Shown: positions 1 through 9,344, counted from the first letter of the stretch. The stretch is 64,000 nt of DNA from Aliihoeflea aestuarii (GCF_024105665.1 NZ_JAAAMK010000003.1:1-64000); one strand, 5' to 3'. Numbers and translations: made by a program. The notes: generated by a model from the sequence alone, not told the origin.

Positions 1-93
1 ATGCACTATGATCTGGGATATATCGACCTGGAACAGAAGACCTTGCAGACCATCGACAACCCGTTCGGCACGAGGTTGTCACCCATGTCTTAG
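1..93 (+). pseudogene. C-terminal end of an IS481-family transposase (cut by window edge)
   Basis: An open frame enters from the left edge and ends at TAG (91-93). Its last 30 residues, including [13 protein letters not shown] and DNPFG, match the conserved tail of IS481-type integrase-core (DDE) transposases, which ends close to the right terminal repeat. Only the tail is visible, so I cannot tell whether the element is intact. The Met at position 1 is an internal residue, not a start. Family assignment is from recall of the conserved tail. Confidence 0.7.
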
Positions 94-129
94 GTACATT
101 CTGTTACCCATGTCTCCGGGTCGTACACA
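1..129. mobile_element. Right end of an IS481-type insertion sequence
   Basis: The transposase tail is followed by a short terminus that, read on the minus strand from about 129, begins TGTGTACGACCCGGAGACAT, the TGT-type end expected for IS481 elements. The decamer ACCCATGTCT occurs twice (81-90 and 106-115), as in a terminal region with repeated transposase-binding sites. The tRNA-Arg gene begins 9 bp further on. The left end and any target duplication lie outside the window. Confidence 0.6.
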
Positions 130-138
130 ATAGGGAGT

Positions 139-215
139 TGGCGCACCCGACAGGATTCGAACCTGTGACCTTCGCCTTCGGAGGGCGACACTCTATCCAG
201 CTGAGCTACGGGTGC
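139..215 (-). tRNA. tRNA-Arg (anticodon CCG)
   Basis: On the minus strand the acceptor stem GCACCCG (215-209) pairs with CGGGTGC (149-143). The discriminator G is at 142 and an encoded CCA at 141-139. The D-arm has AGCTCAGCTGGAT, the T-loop reads GGTTCGAATCC, and the anticodon stem CGCC/GGCG frames the loop CTCCGAA, giving anticodon CCG (Arg, CGG codons). Length is 77 nt including CCA. All cloverleaf elements are intact. Confidence 0.97.
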
Positions 216-498
216 TTCCGTGCCTTGACGCTTGCGCCAGCGGCACAAGCGTCATAACCGAAGCACGATGGCGCATCAATATGTGATCCTTCACTGAACC
301 GCATTACTCGGCATATTAGGGGGGTCGGATGTCGTCCCCTGCACGTTGACGCGCCGAGAGTTCCGCGGCCAGAATGCCCGCGCGCCTTTCAGGCACCGAA
401 GGGCGCCCGCACATTTGACGAGGCATCAGATCGTCTTGAAACCGGATTCCGATTTCCCGTCCGATGCCCGGATTGACGTCCAAACGGAAGAAGGGCGC

Positions 499-1596
499 GT
501 GACAGGGCGGATCGTGCTTGCGGGCGGTGGCCATGCGCATCTTCAGGTCGTGGAATCGTTCGGCAGGCGACCGCTTGCCGGTTGGCAAATCGTACTGGTG
601 TCGCCGGACGAGAAGGTCATCTATTCGGGCATGCTGTCGGGCCTTCTGGCGGGACACTATCGCCGCGAGGAGGTCGAGATCGATCTTCCCGCGCTGTGCC
701 GGGCCAACTCCGTCGATTTCATCCAGGGGCGCGGCGACGGCATCGACCGGGGCCGGCGCAGGCTGCTTCTCGATGACGGGCGCGAGCTTTCCTTCGATCT
801 CCTGTCGCTCGACATCGGCGGCGCATTCGTGCCCGATTCCATCACGGGCGCACGCGATCATGCGATACCGGTTCGGTCGATCGACAGGCTGCTGGCGGCG
901 GTCGGGAACGGTTCCGAGGACGAGCGGTTCACCGTGATCGGCGGCGGTGCGGGCGGGGTCGAAACCGCGCTTGCGGTGCATCATCACGCTGTCCTGCCCG
1001 GACTTCCTCCGGCGAACCGCGTGCGGCTGGTCACGGCCGGCGCTCTCCTCGAAGAAAAGCCCGACGGCTTGCGCCGGCAGATCCGCAAGCTGTTCGAGAC
1101 GCGCGGCATTTCGCTTATAGAACATGCGCCGGTCGCGGAGATCAGCGCGACGGAAATCGTTCTGGCCGACGGCAGGCGTTTTCGTTCGGACGCGACCCTT
1201 CTTGCCGCGGGCCCGACGCCGCATGGCTGGCTTGCACATACCGGCCTCGCTCTCGAGGACGGGTTCATCGCTATTCGCCAAACGCTGCAAAGCGTGTCGG
1301 ACCCGGATATTTTCGCGGCCGGCGATTGCGCCACGCTTGCCGGAGCATGGCAGCCGAAATCCGGCGTCAGCGCCGTGCGGGCCGGGGCTATCCTCGCCGA
1401 AAATCTGCACCTGCGTGCCGCGAACGAACAGTTGCGGGCATGGCATCCGCCCGCGCGGCAGTTGATGCTTCTGGCGAGCGGGGATCAGCGCGCCGTCGCG
1501 AGCTGGGGCATGTTCTGGTGCGCAGGCCGATGGGTCTGGCGCATCAAGGACCGGATCGACCGGCGCTGGGTGAAGCGCTTTACGATTTTCAGTTGA
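499..1596 (+). CDS. NDH-2-like pyridine nucleotide-disulfide oxidoreductase (FAD)
   Basis: A flavoprotein of 365 aa. Residues 8-14 (AGGGHAH) form the N-terminal dinucleotide fold for FAD. A second fold, IGGGAGG around 147-153, should bind NAD(P)H, and FAAGDCA near 275 is the C-terminal FAD motif. The GGGHAHL/YSGML pattern is typical of the NDH-2-like branch that also includes SelD-fused oxidoreductases. No redox-active CxxC pair is visible, so it is not a glutathione-reductase type enzyme. I chose GTG at 499, preceded by GGAAGAAGG, over an upstream start at 346 because that extension has no domain. The electron acceptor is unknown. It overlaps the convergent carboxypeptidase gene by 8 bp. Confidence 0.85.
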   Translation: MTGRIVLAGGGHAHLQVVESFGRRPLAGWQIVLVSPDEKVIYSGMLSGLLAGHYRREEVEIDLPALCRANSVDFIQGRGDGIDRGRRRLLLDDGRELSFDLLSLDIGGAFVPDSITGARDHAIPVRSIDRLLAAVGNGSEDERFTVIGGGAGGVETALAVHHHAVLPGLPPANRVRLVTAGALLEEKPDGLRRQIRKLFETRGISLIEHAPVAEISATEIVLADGRRFRSDATLLAAGPTPHGWLAHTGLALEDGFIAIRQTLQSVSDPDIFAAGDCATLAGAWQPKSGVSAVRAGAILAENLHLRAANEQLRAWHPPARQLMLLASGDQRAVASWGMFWCAGRWVWRIKDRIDRRWVKRFTIFS

Positions 1597-2494
1597 AGGC
1601 GGCGAGCATCGGGCGGCGCGGCTGCGGCGCGTTCGGTGCGCTCGTTCCGACCATCGGCATATATTGCTCGATCAACTCCTGCATGTGCGCGTTGCGACTT
1701 CTTGCCGTCTCGCCGCCCATGACCACGGCCACCATCTGCCGTCCGCCGCGATCGACGGAGGTGGCCAGATTGAAGCCCGATGCGCGGATATAACCGGTCT
1801 TCAGGCCATTGACGCCCGCAACGCTTTCGAGAAGATCGTTATGCCCGCGTATGGTGCGGCCCGCATAGGTGAATTCGCGGTTGCCGAAATAGTGATAATG
1901 ATGCGGGAAGCGCTTGCGCAACGCGATCGAAAGCAGCGCCATGTCGCGCGCAGTCGTCTGCTGGCCGGGGTTGGGCAGGCCGGACGCGTTGCGGAACGTG
2001 GTCGACGACATGCCCATCTGGCGTGCGCGCTGCGTCATCAATGCCGCGAAATTCTCTTCCGTGCCGCCGAGATGCTCGGCGACTGCGACAGCCACATCGT
2101 TCGCGGAGCGAATGACGAGGGCACGGATCGCCGAATCGACATCGATGGTACCGCCGCGATCGAAGCCGATCTTGGTCGGCACCTGCGCGCGCGCGTATTC
2201 CGACACGGGGATCATCGATGCCTTGGTGAGACGGCCCTGGTCGAGCGTCTCGAACAGCATGAAAACGGTCATCATCTTGGTCAGCGAGGCCGGATAGCGA
2301 AGCGCATCGGCATGCGCCGAATAGAGCGCCTGACCGGAATTAACGTCGACGACGATGGCGGCATATTTCTCGGACGGGATCGGCGGCGGCGGATCGGGCA
2401 GGACGGAAGCCGCCGTGCAGGCCGACAGGAACAGGCACAATGCCGCCAGCATCGCCGCTGCCGGCGAAACCGGCTTCCGCCTCATCATGTCCAT
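1589..2494 (-). CDS. D-alanyl-D-alanine carboxypeptidase (PBP5/6-type) lipoprotein
   Basis: A 301-aa serine DD-peptidase that trims the terminal D-Ala of peptidoglycan stem peptides in the periplasm. All three penicillin-binding motifs are present: SLTK at 70-73 (nucleophile Ser70), SAN at 130-132 and KTG at 232-234. The N-terminus is a hydrophobic signal ending in LSAC (Cys26), a lipobox, so the enzyme is probably lipid-anchored. The usual C-terminal amphipathic anchor of PBP5 is missing, in line with that. The start is ATG at 2494 behind GGGAGTGGG. Earlier in-frame Mets would place extra residues before the signal. It is monocistronic and convergent with the oxidoreductase gene. Confidence 0.92.
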   Translation of the reverse strand: MDMMRRKPVSPAAAMLAALCLFLSACTAASVLPDPPPPIPSEKYAAIVVDVNSGQALYSAHADALRYPASLTKMMTVFMLFETLDQGRLTKASMIPVSEYARAQVPTKIGFDRGGTIDVDSAIRALVIRSANDVAVAVAEHLGGTEENFAALMTQRARQMGMSSTTFRNASGLPNPGQQTTARDMALLSIALRKRFPHHYHYFGNREFTYAGRTIRGHNDLLESVAGVNGLKTGYIRASGFNLATSVDRGGRQMVAVVMGGETARSRNAHMQELIEQYMPMVGTSAPNAPQPRRPMLAAFN

Positions 2495-2603
2495 CCATCC
2501 CACTCCCGCAAACCCTGTCCCAAGCGGATGTTTTGCCCGAGACATGGTTAAGCGGCAATGAATAGGCCCGCCGCGCAACAAAATGTGAGCAGCGGACGGA
2601 GCC

Positions 2604-3722
2604 TTACTTGTCGACGCCGCCCCAGATGGCTTCGGCCGTCCTGACGACGAGGTCGAGCTTGCGGCGCTGGTCGTCGACCGTGATCGCGTTGCCTTCTTCG
2701 GTGGAGGCGAAACCGCATTGCGGCGCGATGCCGAGCTGGTCGATATCGGCGAATTTCGACGCGGCGTCGAACTGGCGCTTCAGATCGTCCAGCTTTTCGA
2801 GGTCGCCCGTCTTGGTCGTGATGAAGCCCGGCAACACCCGCTTTTTGCCCTTCGGCAGAAGGCGCAGCGGCTCCAGTCCGCCGGCGCGCTCGGTGTCGTA
2901 TTCCATGAAGTAGATGTCGACGCCGGTCTTGTTGAAGATCGCGTCGGCGGCAGGGTCATAAGCGCCTTCGGCCGCATGCGTCGAGCGGAAATTGCCGCGG
3001 CACATATGCATGCCGATGACCATGTCGTCGGGACGATCCTTGATCGCTTCGTGCATCATCCAGGCATATTGGTCGATCAACCAGTCCGGATCATCGCCCG
3101 CCGCCTTCTTGTCGGCGCGGTGCTTGGGATCGCACAGATAGGCGAAGAAGATATCGTCCATCTGGAGATAGCGGCAACCGGCCTCGTAGAACGCCTTGAC
3201 GGCCTTGGCATAGGTCTTCGCCAGATCGGCGAAAAGCACCTCGACGTCCTTGTACTCGGCCGGATGGATGTCGTCCTTGGCGACGCGGAAATGGCAGCAG
3301 CTCGGGCCGGGGATCGAAATCTTCGGCGTCGCCCTCGTGTTCGCCGCGACGAACTTGAAGTGCTCCAGCATCGGGTGGTCGTCGGGGAAATCGAGCTTGC
3401 CCGTGATCGTCGGATAGACCGGCGGAATCTTGGTGCCGTGGAACTGGACGCCCTCCTGACGGCGCTCCAGCTCGAACCCGGTCAGCTCGCCCATGAAATC
3501 GAAGTGCCAGAACTGGCGGCGGATTTCACCGTCGGTGATGGCGGGAATGCCGGCTTCTTCCTGAAGGCGGATGACGTCGCGGATCGCCTCGTCCTCGACG
3601 GCCGCAAGTTCGTCCGCCTCGATCGATTTGTCCTCGAAGAACTTCCTGCGGGCATCCTTGACCGATTGCGGGCGAAGCAGGCTGCCGACATGGTCGGCGC
3701 GAAAGGGCGGGGTGGCGGGCAT
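2604..3722 (-). CDS. MetE C-terminal-domain family methyltransferase (methionine synthase II-like)
   Basis: A stand-alone cobalamin-independent methionine synthase-like protein (372 aa, YxjG/YxjH type) that lacks the N-terminal half of full MetE. It starts with the family motif DHVGSLLRP (10-18). Zinc ligands expected from MetE are present: His239 and Cys241 in MHMCRGN, Glu274 in FMEYD, and Cys336 in APQCGF. These short relatives probably transfer a methyl group to a thiol, but the donor and acceptor often differ from MetE, so I do not assign methionine synthase activity. The start at 3722 follows GAGGAG by 6 nt. The gene lies just upstream of the ureG end, on the same strand, about 75 nt away. 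Confidence 0.85.
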   Translation of the reverse strand: MPATPPFRADHVGSLLRPQSVKDARRKFFEDKSIEADELAAVEDEAIRDVIRLQEEAGIPAITDGEIRRQFWHFDFMGELTGFELERRQEGVQFHGTKIPPVYPTITGKLDFPDDHPMLEHFKFVAANTRATPKISIPGPSCCHFRVAKDDIHPAEYKDVEVLFADLAKTYAKAVKAFYEAGCRYLQMDDIFFAYLCDPKHRADKKAAGDDPDWLIDQYAWMMHEAIKDRPDDMVIGMHMCRGNFRSTHAAEGAYDPAADAIFNKTGVDIYFMEYDTERAGGLEPLRLLPKGKKRVLPGFITTKTGDLEKLDDLKRQFDAASKFADIDQLGIAPQCGFASTEEGNAITVDDQRRKLDLVVRTAEAIWGGVDK

Positions 3723-3796
3723 TATATTCTCCTCGGACATAACGACATGTGCATGCGCTTACACGGCATTGAAACGTGCCGCAAGCTTGCATGCTC

Positions 3797-4414
3797 TCAG
3801 GCGCGCAAGCCGCCCTGCTCGACGATGAAGTCGACGATTTCGGCCACGCCCTTGCCGCGCGACAGGTCGGTGAAACCGAAGGGGCGCTCGCCGCGCGAGG
3901 CTTTGGCGTCGATGTCCATCTGACCCAGATCGACATTCACGTAGGGCGCCAGATCGGCCTTGTTGACGACGAGGAAATCCGACCGCGTGATGCCCGGCCC
4001 GCCCTTGCGCGGGATGTCGCCGCCCTGGCAGACGGAGATGACATAGAGCGTCAGATCGGCAAGGTCGGGCGAGAAGGTTGCGGCGAGATTATCGCCGCCC
4101 GATTCGATGAAGATAATGTCGAGGCCGGGAATGCGCGCGTTGAGCGCATCGATCGCCTGAAGGTTGATCGAGGCGTCTTCGCGGATGGCGGTGTGCGGGC
4201 AACCGCCGGTTTCCACACCGACGATCCGGTCTTCGGACAGCGCCTGGAGGCGCACGAGGGCGGTGGCGTCTTCCTTGGTGTAGATGTCGTTGGTGACGAC
4301 GGCGATGGAGAACTCGTCACGCATCGCCTTGCAGAGCTTTTCGGTCAGCGTCGTCTTGCCGGAGCCGACAGGCCCGCCGATGCCGACGCGCAGGGGGCCA
4401 TTGGGTGAAGTCAT
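3797..4414 (-). CDS. ureG: Urease accessory GTPase UreG
   Basis: A SIMIBI-class GTPase (205 aa) that supplies nickel and energy for urease metallocentre assembly in a complex with UreD and UreF. The P-loop GGPVGSGKT is at 13-21. The invariant nickel-binding CPH motif is at 72-74 (GGCPHTA), followed by ESGGDN and the guanine-specificity motif NKAD. Length and order match the family throughout. Its ATG overlaps the ureF stop by 4 nt (4411-4414), so it is translationally coupled as the last gene of the urease operon. Confidence 0.97.
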   Translation of the reverse strand: MTSPNGPLRVGIGGPVGSGKTTLTEKLCKAMRDEFSIAVVTNDIYTKEDATALVRLQALSEDRIVGVETGGCPHTAIREDASINLQAIDALNARIPGLDIIFIESGGDNLAATFSPDLADLTLYVISVCQGGDIPRKGGPGITRSDFLVVNKADLAPYVNVDLGQMDIDAKASRGERPFGFTDLSRGKGVAEIVDFIVEQGGLRA

Positions 4415-5067
4415 GAGCGGAACAGCCTTACATGTTGGGTTTCGTGGTTCATGGCGGCGATTTCGGCAGTCAGCGCCGCGCTGCCCAGATCGTCCAGCGA
4501 AGCGAGCGCGGCGCGATCCGCCATCGCGACGATCCTCGGTTCCAGAGCATGAAGAAGGCGCACGCCCGCATCCTGCCCGAGAAGCGAAAGCCGGATGCCG
4601 GCCTGAATCTGGTTGGAGGCGAAGCCTTGCGCGAATGCGGCGACGGTGGCGTCGAGATCAAGCCCGACCCAGCCGGCCGATGCGCCGAACGCGACCGGAT
4701 ATGGGCATGGGTCGGGCAGCGTGCGTTCTCCCGTCCATTGCGCCACATATTTCACAAAGGCCGCGCCCTGCGCCATCGTCTCCAGATGACGCTCGACTGA
4801 GCCGGCCATCGCCTCGCAAAGTTCGGCAAGCTCAACGAGGTCGCCATCGGTGGTCGCACGCTTCCACGCCTGCGCGGCCAGAAGCGCATCATTCCATGCC
4901 GTGCCATGGTCGAGCAGGACTTGGAGCCAATCAGTCAAGCCGTTCGCATTGGCGACGAGGCCGTCGCCCGCCGCCCGCTCCAGCCCGTGGCTATAGCTGA
5001 ACGCGCCGACCGGAAAGGCCGGCGACAGCCATGCCATCAGCCTGAGCGATGCGGCCGTATCAGCCAT
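4411..5067 (-). CDS. ureF: Urease accessory protein UreF
   Basis: A 218-aa all-helical accessory protein that bridges UreD and UreG on apo-urease and gates nickel delivery. The N-terminal signature [16 protein letters not shown] is unmistakable for UreF. The start is ATG at 5067, 8 nt inside the end of ureE, giving coupled translation. A longer in-frame extension upstream is an accidental open frame antisense of nothing relevant and overlaps ureE. Length is normal for the family. Confidence 0.96.
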   Translation of the reverse strand: MADTAASLRLMAWLSPAFPVGAFSYSHGLERAAGDGLVANANGLTDWLQVLLDHGTAWNDALLAAQAWKRATTDGDLVELAELCEAMAGSVERHLETMAQGAAFVKYVAQWTGERTLPDPCPYPVAFGASAGWVGLDLDATVAAFAQGFASNQIQAGIRLSLLGQDAGVRLLHALEPRIVAMADRAALASLDDLGSAALTAEIAAMNHETQHVRLFRS

Positions 5068-5539
5068 GGCCGTGCGAATGGTGATGGTCGTGACCGTGCG
5101 CCTTGCCGGAATAGGCCCCGCGCACCGGCTCGAAACCCGTCCTGACATGAACGACCGTCGCGCCGAGCCCTTCCAGCATCGCCTCGATGACATGGTCGCG
5201 CAGGATGAGGATGCGGTCGTCCTCGATCTGTGCGGCGAGGTGCCGGTTTCCGATATGCCAGGCGAGTTCGACCAGATGCAGCCTGTCGCGCGGGCGGATT
5301 TCGAGAAGGTTCTCGTCGGCCGCCCTGACCTCCGCCAGGTCGCCGGTATCGAGTAGAAGGCAATCGCCGGCCGCCAGGGCGACCGGCTGCGGCAGATCGA
5401 TGAGGACACGCGCACCTGTATCGAGGATCAGGAGCTTGCGGCGCAAATGCCGCTCGTCATGCGCGAGCCCTGCGTTACCGATCACGTTGCGCCCGTCGCG
5501 ATCCTGCGCCCGCACGACGGCGTTCCCCCGGTACATCAT
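5060..5539 (-). CDS. ureE: Urease accessory nickel metallochaperone UreE
   Basis: A 159-aa nickel chaperone that passes Ni2+ to UreG. The body has the UreE N-terminal beta-domain followed by a ferredoxin-like metal-binding domain with WHIGNRH, whose His residues are typical. The C-terminus is a histidine-rich tail ([11 protein letters not shown]), a nickel reservoir found in many UreE proteins. The start ATG at 5539 overlaps the stop of the preceding gst by 4 nt (ATGA), with an AAGGAA ribosome site about 10 nt before it. The gene end overlaps ureF by 8 nt. Confidence 0.96.
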   Translation of the reverse strand: MMYRGNAVVRAQDRDGRNVIGNAGLAHDERHLRRKLLILDTGARVLIDLPQPVALAAGDCLLLDTGDLAEVRAADENLLEIRPRDRLHLVELAWHIGNRHLAAQIEDDRILILRDHVIEAMLEGLGATVVHVRTGFEPVRGAYSGKAHGHDHHHSHGHG

Positions 5540-6144
5540 GCTTCTGTTGATTCCTTTTCTTTTTGCTTCGCACGCGCCAGCGCCGGGCGGGCCAGCACGC
5601 GGTCGAAATAGGCGTTGACGCGGTCCGATGCGATCTCGAATTTCGCCCCGCGCGCCCATTGCCCGCAATGGCCGAGAATCACGTCGGCGCAAGTGAAGCG
5701 GTCGCCCATGGCGAACTGCCTGTCGCCTAGACGTTTGTCGAAGGTCTCGACCTCGCGATCAAACTCGGCCTTCGTCCACGGGCCGACTTCCGCGCGCTGG
5801 TCATCGGGCAGCATCATCCGATGCTTGAGCTTGTTCCAAAGCGGCGCTTCGAGTTCCACCTGCGCGAAGAAAAGCCACGAAGCGATCTCGCCGAGCTCGG
5901 CCGGATTGTCACCGCCCATGCCTTTGTCGGCATGCTTGTTGGCGAGATAGAAGACGATTGCGGCCGAATCGACGATGATGACATCGCCATCTTCAAGCGC
6001 GGGCGCCTTGCCGCTCGGATTGTAGCGATACATGAGTTCGGAATGCTGTTTGGCGGGCGCGAATTCATATGCTTCCCCCAATTCTTCCAACATCCATGTC
6101 ACACGCACGAGACGCGAACCTGGCGCGCCGATAGCCTTGTACAT
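5536..6144 (-). CDS. Glutathione S-transferase family protein within the urease operon
   Basis: A 202-aa GST. The N-terminal thioredoxin-like domain (about 1-75) opens with [20 protein letters not shown] and carries the glutathione site around [10 protein letters not shown] and [11 protein letters not shown]. The all-helical C-terminal domain contains [12 protein letters not shown], the usual N-capping box region. The substrate is unknown. The start at 6144 follows GGGAGG. It lies 32 nt after ureC, and its stop overlaps the ureE start by 4 nt, so it is co-translated with the urease accessory genes. It is not a standard urease operon member. Confidence 0.9.
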   Translation of the reverse strand: MYKAIGAPGSRLVRVTWMLEELGEAYEFAPAKQHSELMYRYNPSGKAPALEDGDVIIVDSAAIVFYLANKHADKGMGGDNPAELGEIASWLFFAQVELEAPLWNKLKHRMMLPDDQRAEVGPWTKAEFDREVETFDKRLGDRQFAMGDRFTCADVILGHCGQWARGAKFEIASDRVNAYFDRVLARPALARAKQKEKESTEA

Positions 6145-6176
6145 TCCAGTCCTCCCAAAATTTCTGCGATGCGACG

Positions 6177-7889
6177 CTAGAACAGAAAATACCGTTGCGC
6201 CATCGGCAGAACCGTCGCCGGCTCGCAGGTCAGGAGTTCGCCGTCGGCGCGGACCTCGTAGGTTTCCGGATCGACCTCGACATGCGGCATCGCATCGTTG
6301 AGCACCATGGAGCGCTTGGAGATTCCGCCGCGCGTGTTTTCCGCCGCGACCATCTCCTTGTCGACGCCGAGCCGCCCTTTCAGACCCGAATCGAGCGCTG
6401 CGCGGGAAACGAAGGTGACGGACGAATTCGTCACGGCCTTGCCGAAGGAACCGAACATCGGCCGGAAATGAACCGGTTGCGGCGTCGGGATGGACGCGTT
6501 CGGGTCGCCCATCGGCGCCGCCGCGATCATGCCCCCGACCAAAACCATGTCCGGTTTGACGCCGAAGAAGGCCGGGTTCCAGAGCACGAGGTCCGCGCGC
6601 TTGCCGATCTCGATCGAGCCGATCTCCTTCGACAGTCCTTGAGCGATGGCCGGATTGATCGTGTATTTCGCGATGTAGCGGCGAACGCGGAAATTGTCGT
6701 TCTCGCCGGTCTCTTGCCTCAGGCGGCCGCGCTGGCGTTTCATCTTGTCGGCCGTCTGCCAGGTGCGGATCGCCACTTCGCCAACGCGGCCCATCGCCTG
6801 AGAGTCCGACGAGATGATCGAAAACGCGCCGATATCGTGCAGGATGTCCTCGGCCGCGATTGTCTCCTTGCGGATGCGGCTTTCGGCGAAGGCCACGTCC
6901 TCGGGGATAGAGGGCGACAGGTGATGACAGACCATCAGCATGTCGAGATGTTCGGCGATCGTGTTGACCGTGTAGGGCCGGGTCGGATTGGTCGAGGACG
7001 GGATGAAGTTCTCGAAACCGCAGACCTTGATGATGTCGGGCGCATGTCCGCCGCCCGCGCCCTCGGTGTGGAAGGCGTGGATGGTGCGGCCGCCGATGGC
7101 CGCGATGGTATCTTCCACGAAACCGCTTTCGTTCAGCGTATCCGTGTGGATCATCACCTGAATGTCGAACGCGTCGGCGACCGACAGGCAGCAATCGATG
7201 GCCGCCGGCGTCGTGCCCCAGTCCTCGTGAAGCTTGAGCGCGCAGGCCCCGCCGAGGATCATCTCCTCCAGCGCCTTGGGCTGCGAGGCGTTGCCCTTGC
7301 CCGACAGGCCGATATTCATCGGGAACGCGTCGAAGGACTGGATCATGCGCGCCAGATGCCACGGTCCGGGTGTGCAGGTGGTCGCCAACGTGCCATGCGC
7401 CGGGCCGGTGCCGCCGCCGAGCATCGTCGTGATGCCGGAATTCAGCGCCTCCTCGATCTGCTGCGGGCAGATGAAATGGATGTGCGCGTCGAAGCCGCCC
7501 GCTGTCAGGATCTTGCCCTCGCCAGCGATCGCCTCGGTGCCGGGGCCGATGATGATCGTCACGCCGTCCTGCGTATCCGGGTTGCCGGCCTTGCCGATCG
7601 AATGGATGCGACCGTCCTTCAGCCCCACATCGGCCTTGTAGATGCCGGTGTGGTCGACGATCAGCGCATTGGTGATCACCGTGTCTACCGCGCCGTCGGC
7701 GCGCGCGACCCGGCTCTGGCCCATGCCGTCGCGGATGACCTTGCCACCGCCGAACTTCACCTCCTCGCCATAGGTGGTCAGGTCGTGCTCGACCTCGATG
7801 AAGAGTTCCGTGTCGGCAAGGCGAACCTTGTCGCCGGTCGTCGGTCCGAACATGCGCGCATAGGCGGCGCGCGACAGGCGGCTAGGCAT
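6177..7889 (-). CDS. ureC: Urease subunit alpha (catalytic, UreC)
   Basis: The catalytic subunit (570 aa) of nickel urease, which hydrolyses urea to ammonia and carbamate in the cytoplasm. The nickel ligands are in place: His136 and His138 (DAHIHFI), the lysine to be carbamylated at 219 (ALKLHED), His248, His274 and the Asp in SSDSQAMG near 362. The flap [14 protein letters not shown] holds the active-site Cys321 and His322-323. The start is ATG at 7889 behind AGGAG. Longer in-frame extensions up to 8027 have no family match. Unusually, the beta subunit gene is 1.45 kb away, with two opposite-strand genes between, so ureC probably has its own promoter in 7890-8103. Confidence 0.98.
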   Translation of the reverse strand: MPSRLSRAAYARMFGPTTGDKVRLADTELFIEVEHDLTTYGEEVKFGGGKVIRDGMGQSRVARADGAVDTVITNALIVDHTGIYKADVGLKDGRIHSIGKAGNPDTQDGVTIIIGPGTEAIAGEGKILTAGGFDAHIHFICPQQIEEALNSGITTMLGGGTGPAHGTLATTCTPGPWHLARMIQSFDAFPMNIGLSGKGNASQPKALEEMILGGACALKLHEDWGTTPAAIDCCLSVADAFDIQVMIHTDTLNESGFVEDTIAAIGGRTIHAFHTEGAGGGHAPDIIKVCGFENFIPSSTNPTRPYTVNTIAEHLDMLMVCHHLSPSIPEDVAFAESRIRKETIAAEDILHDIGAFSIISSDSQAMGRVGEVAIRTWQTADKMKRQRGRLRQETGENDNFRVRRYIAKYTINPAIAQGLSKEIGSIEIGKRADLVLWNPAFFGVKPDMVLVGGMIAAAPMGDPNASIPTPQPVHFRPMFGSFGKAVTNSSVTFVSRAALDSGLKGRLGVDKEMVAAENTRGGISKRSMVLNDAMPHVEVDPETYEVRADGELLTCEPATVLPMAQRYFLF

Positions 7890-8103
7890 GATTTTCTCCT
7901 GGGAAACGATCGTTCTCAACGACTTGGCGGCGAGGCGACACATGGTCGTCACATTGCACACGCTGTCGCCACGAAATGACCCGCGAATGGCCTCGCGCCG
8001 AATGAAACCGAGCCCGCGGCGAAGCATTGAGGGACCAGTCGTTCACGGACGGCAATCGTGAGCAAGGGACAGATTTCAAATCGAACCGAAGAGGAAATTC
8101 ACG

Positions 8104-8640
8104 ATGAAACGGATTATCGGACTGACCACCGCCGCCCTGATGAGCGCTTCGATGCTTGCAGGCCCAGCCTTGGCGCAGCAATCGCCAGTCGCACCGGGAG
8201 CCGGTGACGGCACCGAAGTCGAAACCGGCGTGACGGGTGGCACCGACACGATGGAAGCGCCCATGGGGGAAGCCCCGGCCGGCGCAACGACCTTGCCGGC
8301 TGAGGTCGATACGGACGCGACTGCCGCTATCGGCGGCGAGGCGACCTTCGACGGCGCGCTTGCCGCTATCGAGGGCAACGCCACCAGCACCGCCGCCATC
8401 GACACGATGACGGAAGTCGGCAGCGTGGATGTCGTTCGCATCGGCGAGCTGGAAGGGGCCGACATGACGGCGCTGGAGACGGCCACGAGCGAGCGCAGCG
8501 CGGAAATCACCGAGTTGCAGGCGGCGCTCGAAGCCAACACGGCGGTTTCGTCGGCACTCGAGGCCGAAGATGTCGCGGTGGCCGACGTCGTCGCGGCCGA
8601 GACTGCAGCCGATGGCGAACTGGTCGTCTACGTCCAGTAA
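8104..8640 (+). CDS. Small acidic exported protein, unknown function (paralogue 1)
   Basis: A 178-aa protein with a clean Sec signal peptide (MKRI then a hydrophobic core, AxA site PALAQ near 24). The mature part is rich in Ala, Glu, Asp and Thr and has almost no aromatics. The last 70 residues contain the segment SAEITELQAALEANTAV, followed by a VADVVAAE strand-like stretch. This aligns with the C-terminal half of the next gene product, so the two are paralogues. I recognise no named family; similar small periplasmic proteins occur in Rhizobiales. GAGGAA precedes the ATG. It lies on the plus strand between ureB and ureC, opposite to the urease genes, and is followed by a strong terminator. 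Confidence 0.8.
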   Translation: MKRIIGLTTAALMSASMLAGPALAQQSPVAPGAGDGTEVETGVTGGTDTMEAPMGEAPAGATTLPAEVDTDATAAIGGEATFDGALAAIEGNATSTAAIDTMTEVGSVDVVRIGELEGADMTALETATSERSAEITELQAALEANTAVSSALEAEDVAVADVVAAETAADGELVVYVQ

Positions 8641-8662
8641 CAGGCGGTCCGAGACGATTTGT

Positions 8663-8694
8663 GGCGGCGCGGGCTTGAACCCGCGCCGCCTTTT
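8663..8694 (+). terminator. Rho-independent terminator
   Basis: A perfect 11-bp stem (8663-8673 with 8680-8690) closed by a CTTGAA loop and followed by TTTT. It lies 22 nt after the stop of the first exported-protein gene, so the second paralogue needs its own promoter. On the minus strand there is no T-run, but the hairpin would still be transcribed by any ureB-to-ureC read-through. Confidence 0.85.
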
Positions 8695-8784
8695 CGTGTT
8701 AGGAGAGATGGGTTTCGCGGTTGCGAAATATGCTCGCCCGCTCCAGATATGAAACACAAACGGACGATCGAGAGACCAAACGAG

Positions 8785-9333
8785 ATGGCCACCACCCAGC
8801 CCAAACATGCGTCGCGACTTGCCATCCTCCTGGCCGGGGCGCTTGCCTGCGCCGCGCCGTCCGCCCTTGCCCAGGGCCTCGACAGCGAAGGCGCGATCGA
8901 CACCATCGTCGACAGCGAGGTCAAGACGGAGGAATTGAGCGCGACCGAGGAAAGCGGCCGGGTCGTCACGGCGATCGACGCGAGCCTCGACAACGCGCAG
9001 ATCGTGCGCCGCGCCTTCAATATCGAAGAAGTCGATATCGTCTTCCTGCCGGGAGTGGGTGCAGGCGACAGCGGGATCAGCGAAAAGCGCGCGGAAAATG
9101 CCGACCAGATCGTCGAATTGCAGCAGGCGATCGAGGGCAGCGCGATCTTCTACCACGCGGTGAATTCGCGGCAGATTCTGGTACGCGACATCGTCGCGAT
9201 CGAATTCGAGAACGAGAACAGGACGGCGACGATCTTCGTCGCCGGCGCGGAGCCGGGAACGGCCGTTCCCGAGGCGCCCGCCGACGAGCCTCCGGCAGAA
9301 CCCGAAGCCGCGCCGGACGCACCCGCCCAGTAG
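8785..9333 (+). CDS. Small exported protein, unknown function (paralogue 2)
   Basis: A 182-aa protein with a signal peptide (hydrophobic stretch LAILLAGALACAAPSALAQ, cleavage after ALA near 30). The core resembles its upstream neighbour: a VDIVFLPG strand, then NADQIVELQQAIEGSAIF, then a VRDIVAIEFEN strand, matching the order in paralogue 1. The tail is Pro/Glu/Ala rich (EAPADEPPAEPEAAP), likely disordered. I chose ATG at 8785 because it starts the signal peptide; earlier in-frame codons add an unlikely Cys-containing leader. The gene is convergent with ureB, 11 bp apart. Function unknown. Confidence 0.78.
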   Translation: MATTQPKHASRLAILLAGALACAAPSALAQGLDSEGAIDTIVDSEVKTEELSATEESGRVVTAIDASLDNAQIVRRAFNIEEVDIVFLPGVGAGDSGISEKRAENADQIVELQQAIEGSAIFYHAVNSRQILVRDIVAIEFENENRTATIFVAGAEPGTAVPEAPADEPPAEPEAAPDAPAQ

Positions 9334-9344
9334 GCGCGTCACCG

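Noticed and set aside
226-254. TGACGCTTG/CAAGCGTCA inverted repeat upstream of tRNA-Arg
   Set aside because: It is on the 5' side of the tRNA on its strand, with no T-run, so it is not its terminator. No known operator matches.
316-1446. A minus-strand 376-codon frame over the FAD oxidoreductase
   Set aside because: The plus-strand frame has clear FAD and NAD motifs; the minus one has none.
6195-7979. A 594-codon frame antisense to ureC, and a 608-codon minus-strand frame (5536-7362) extending the GST upstream
   Set aside because: Both overlap ureC fully. The GST start is fixed at 6144 by its ribosome site and fold.
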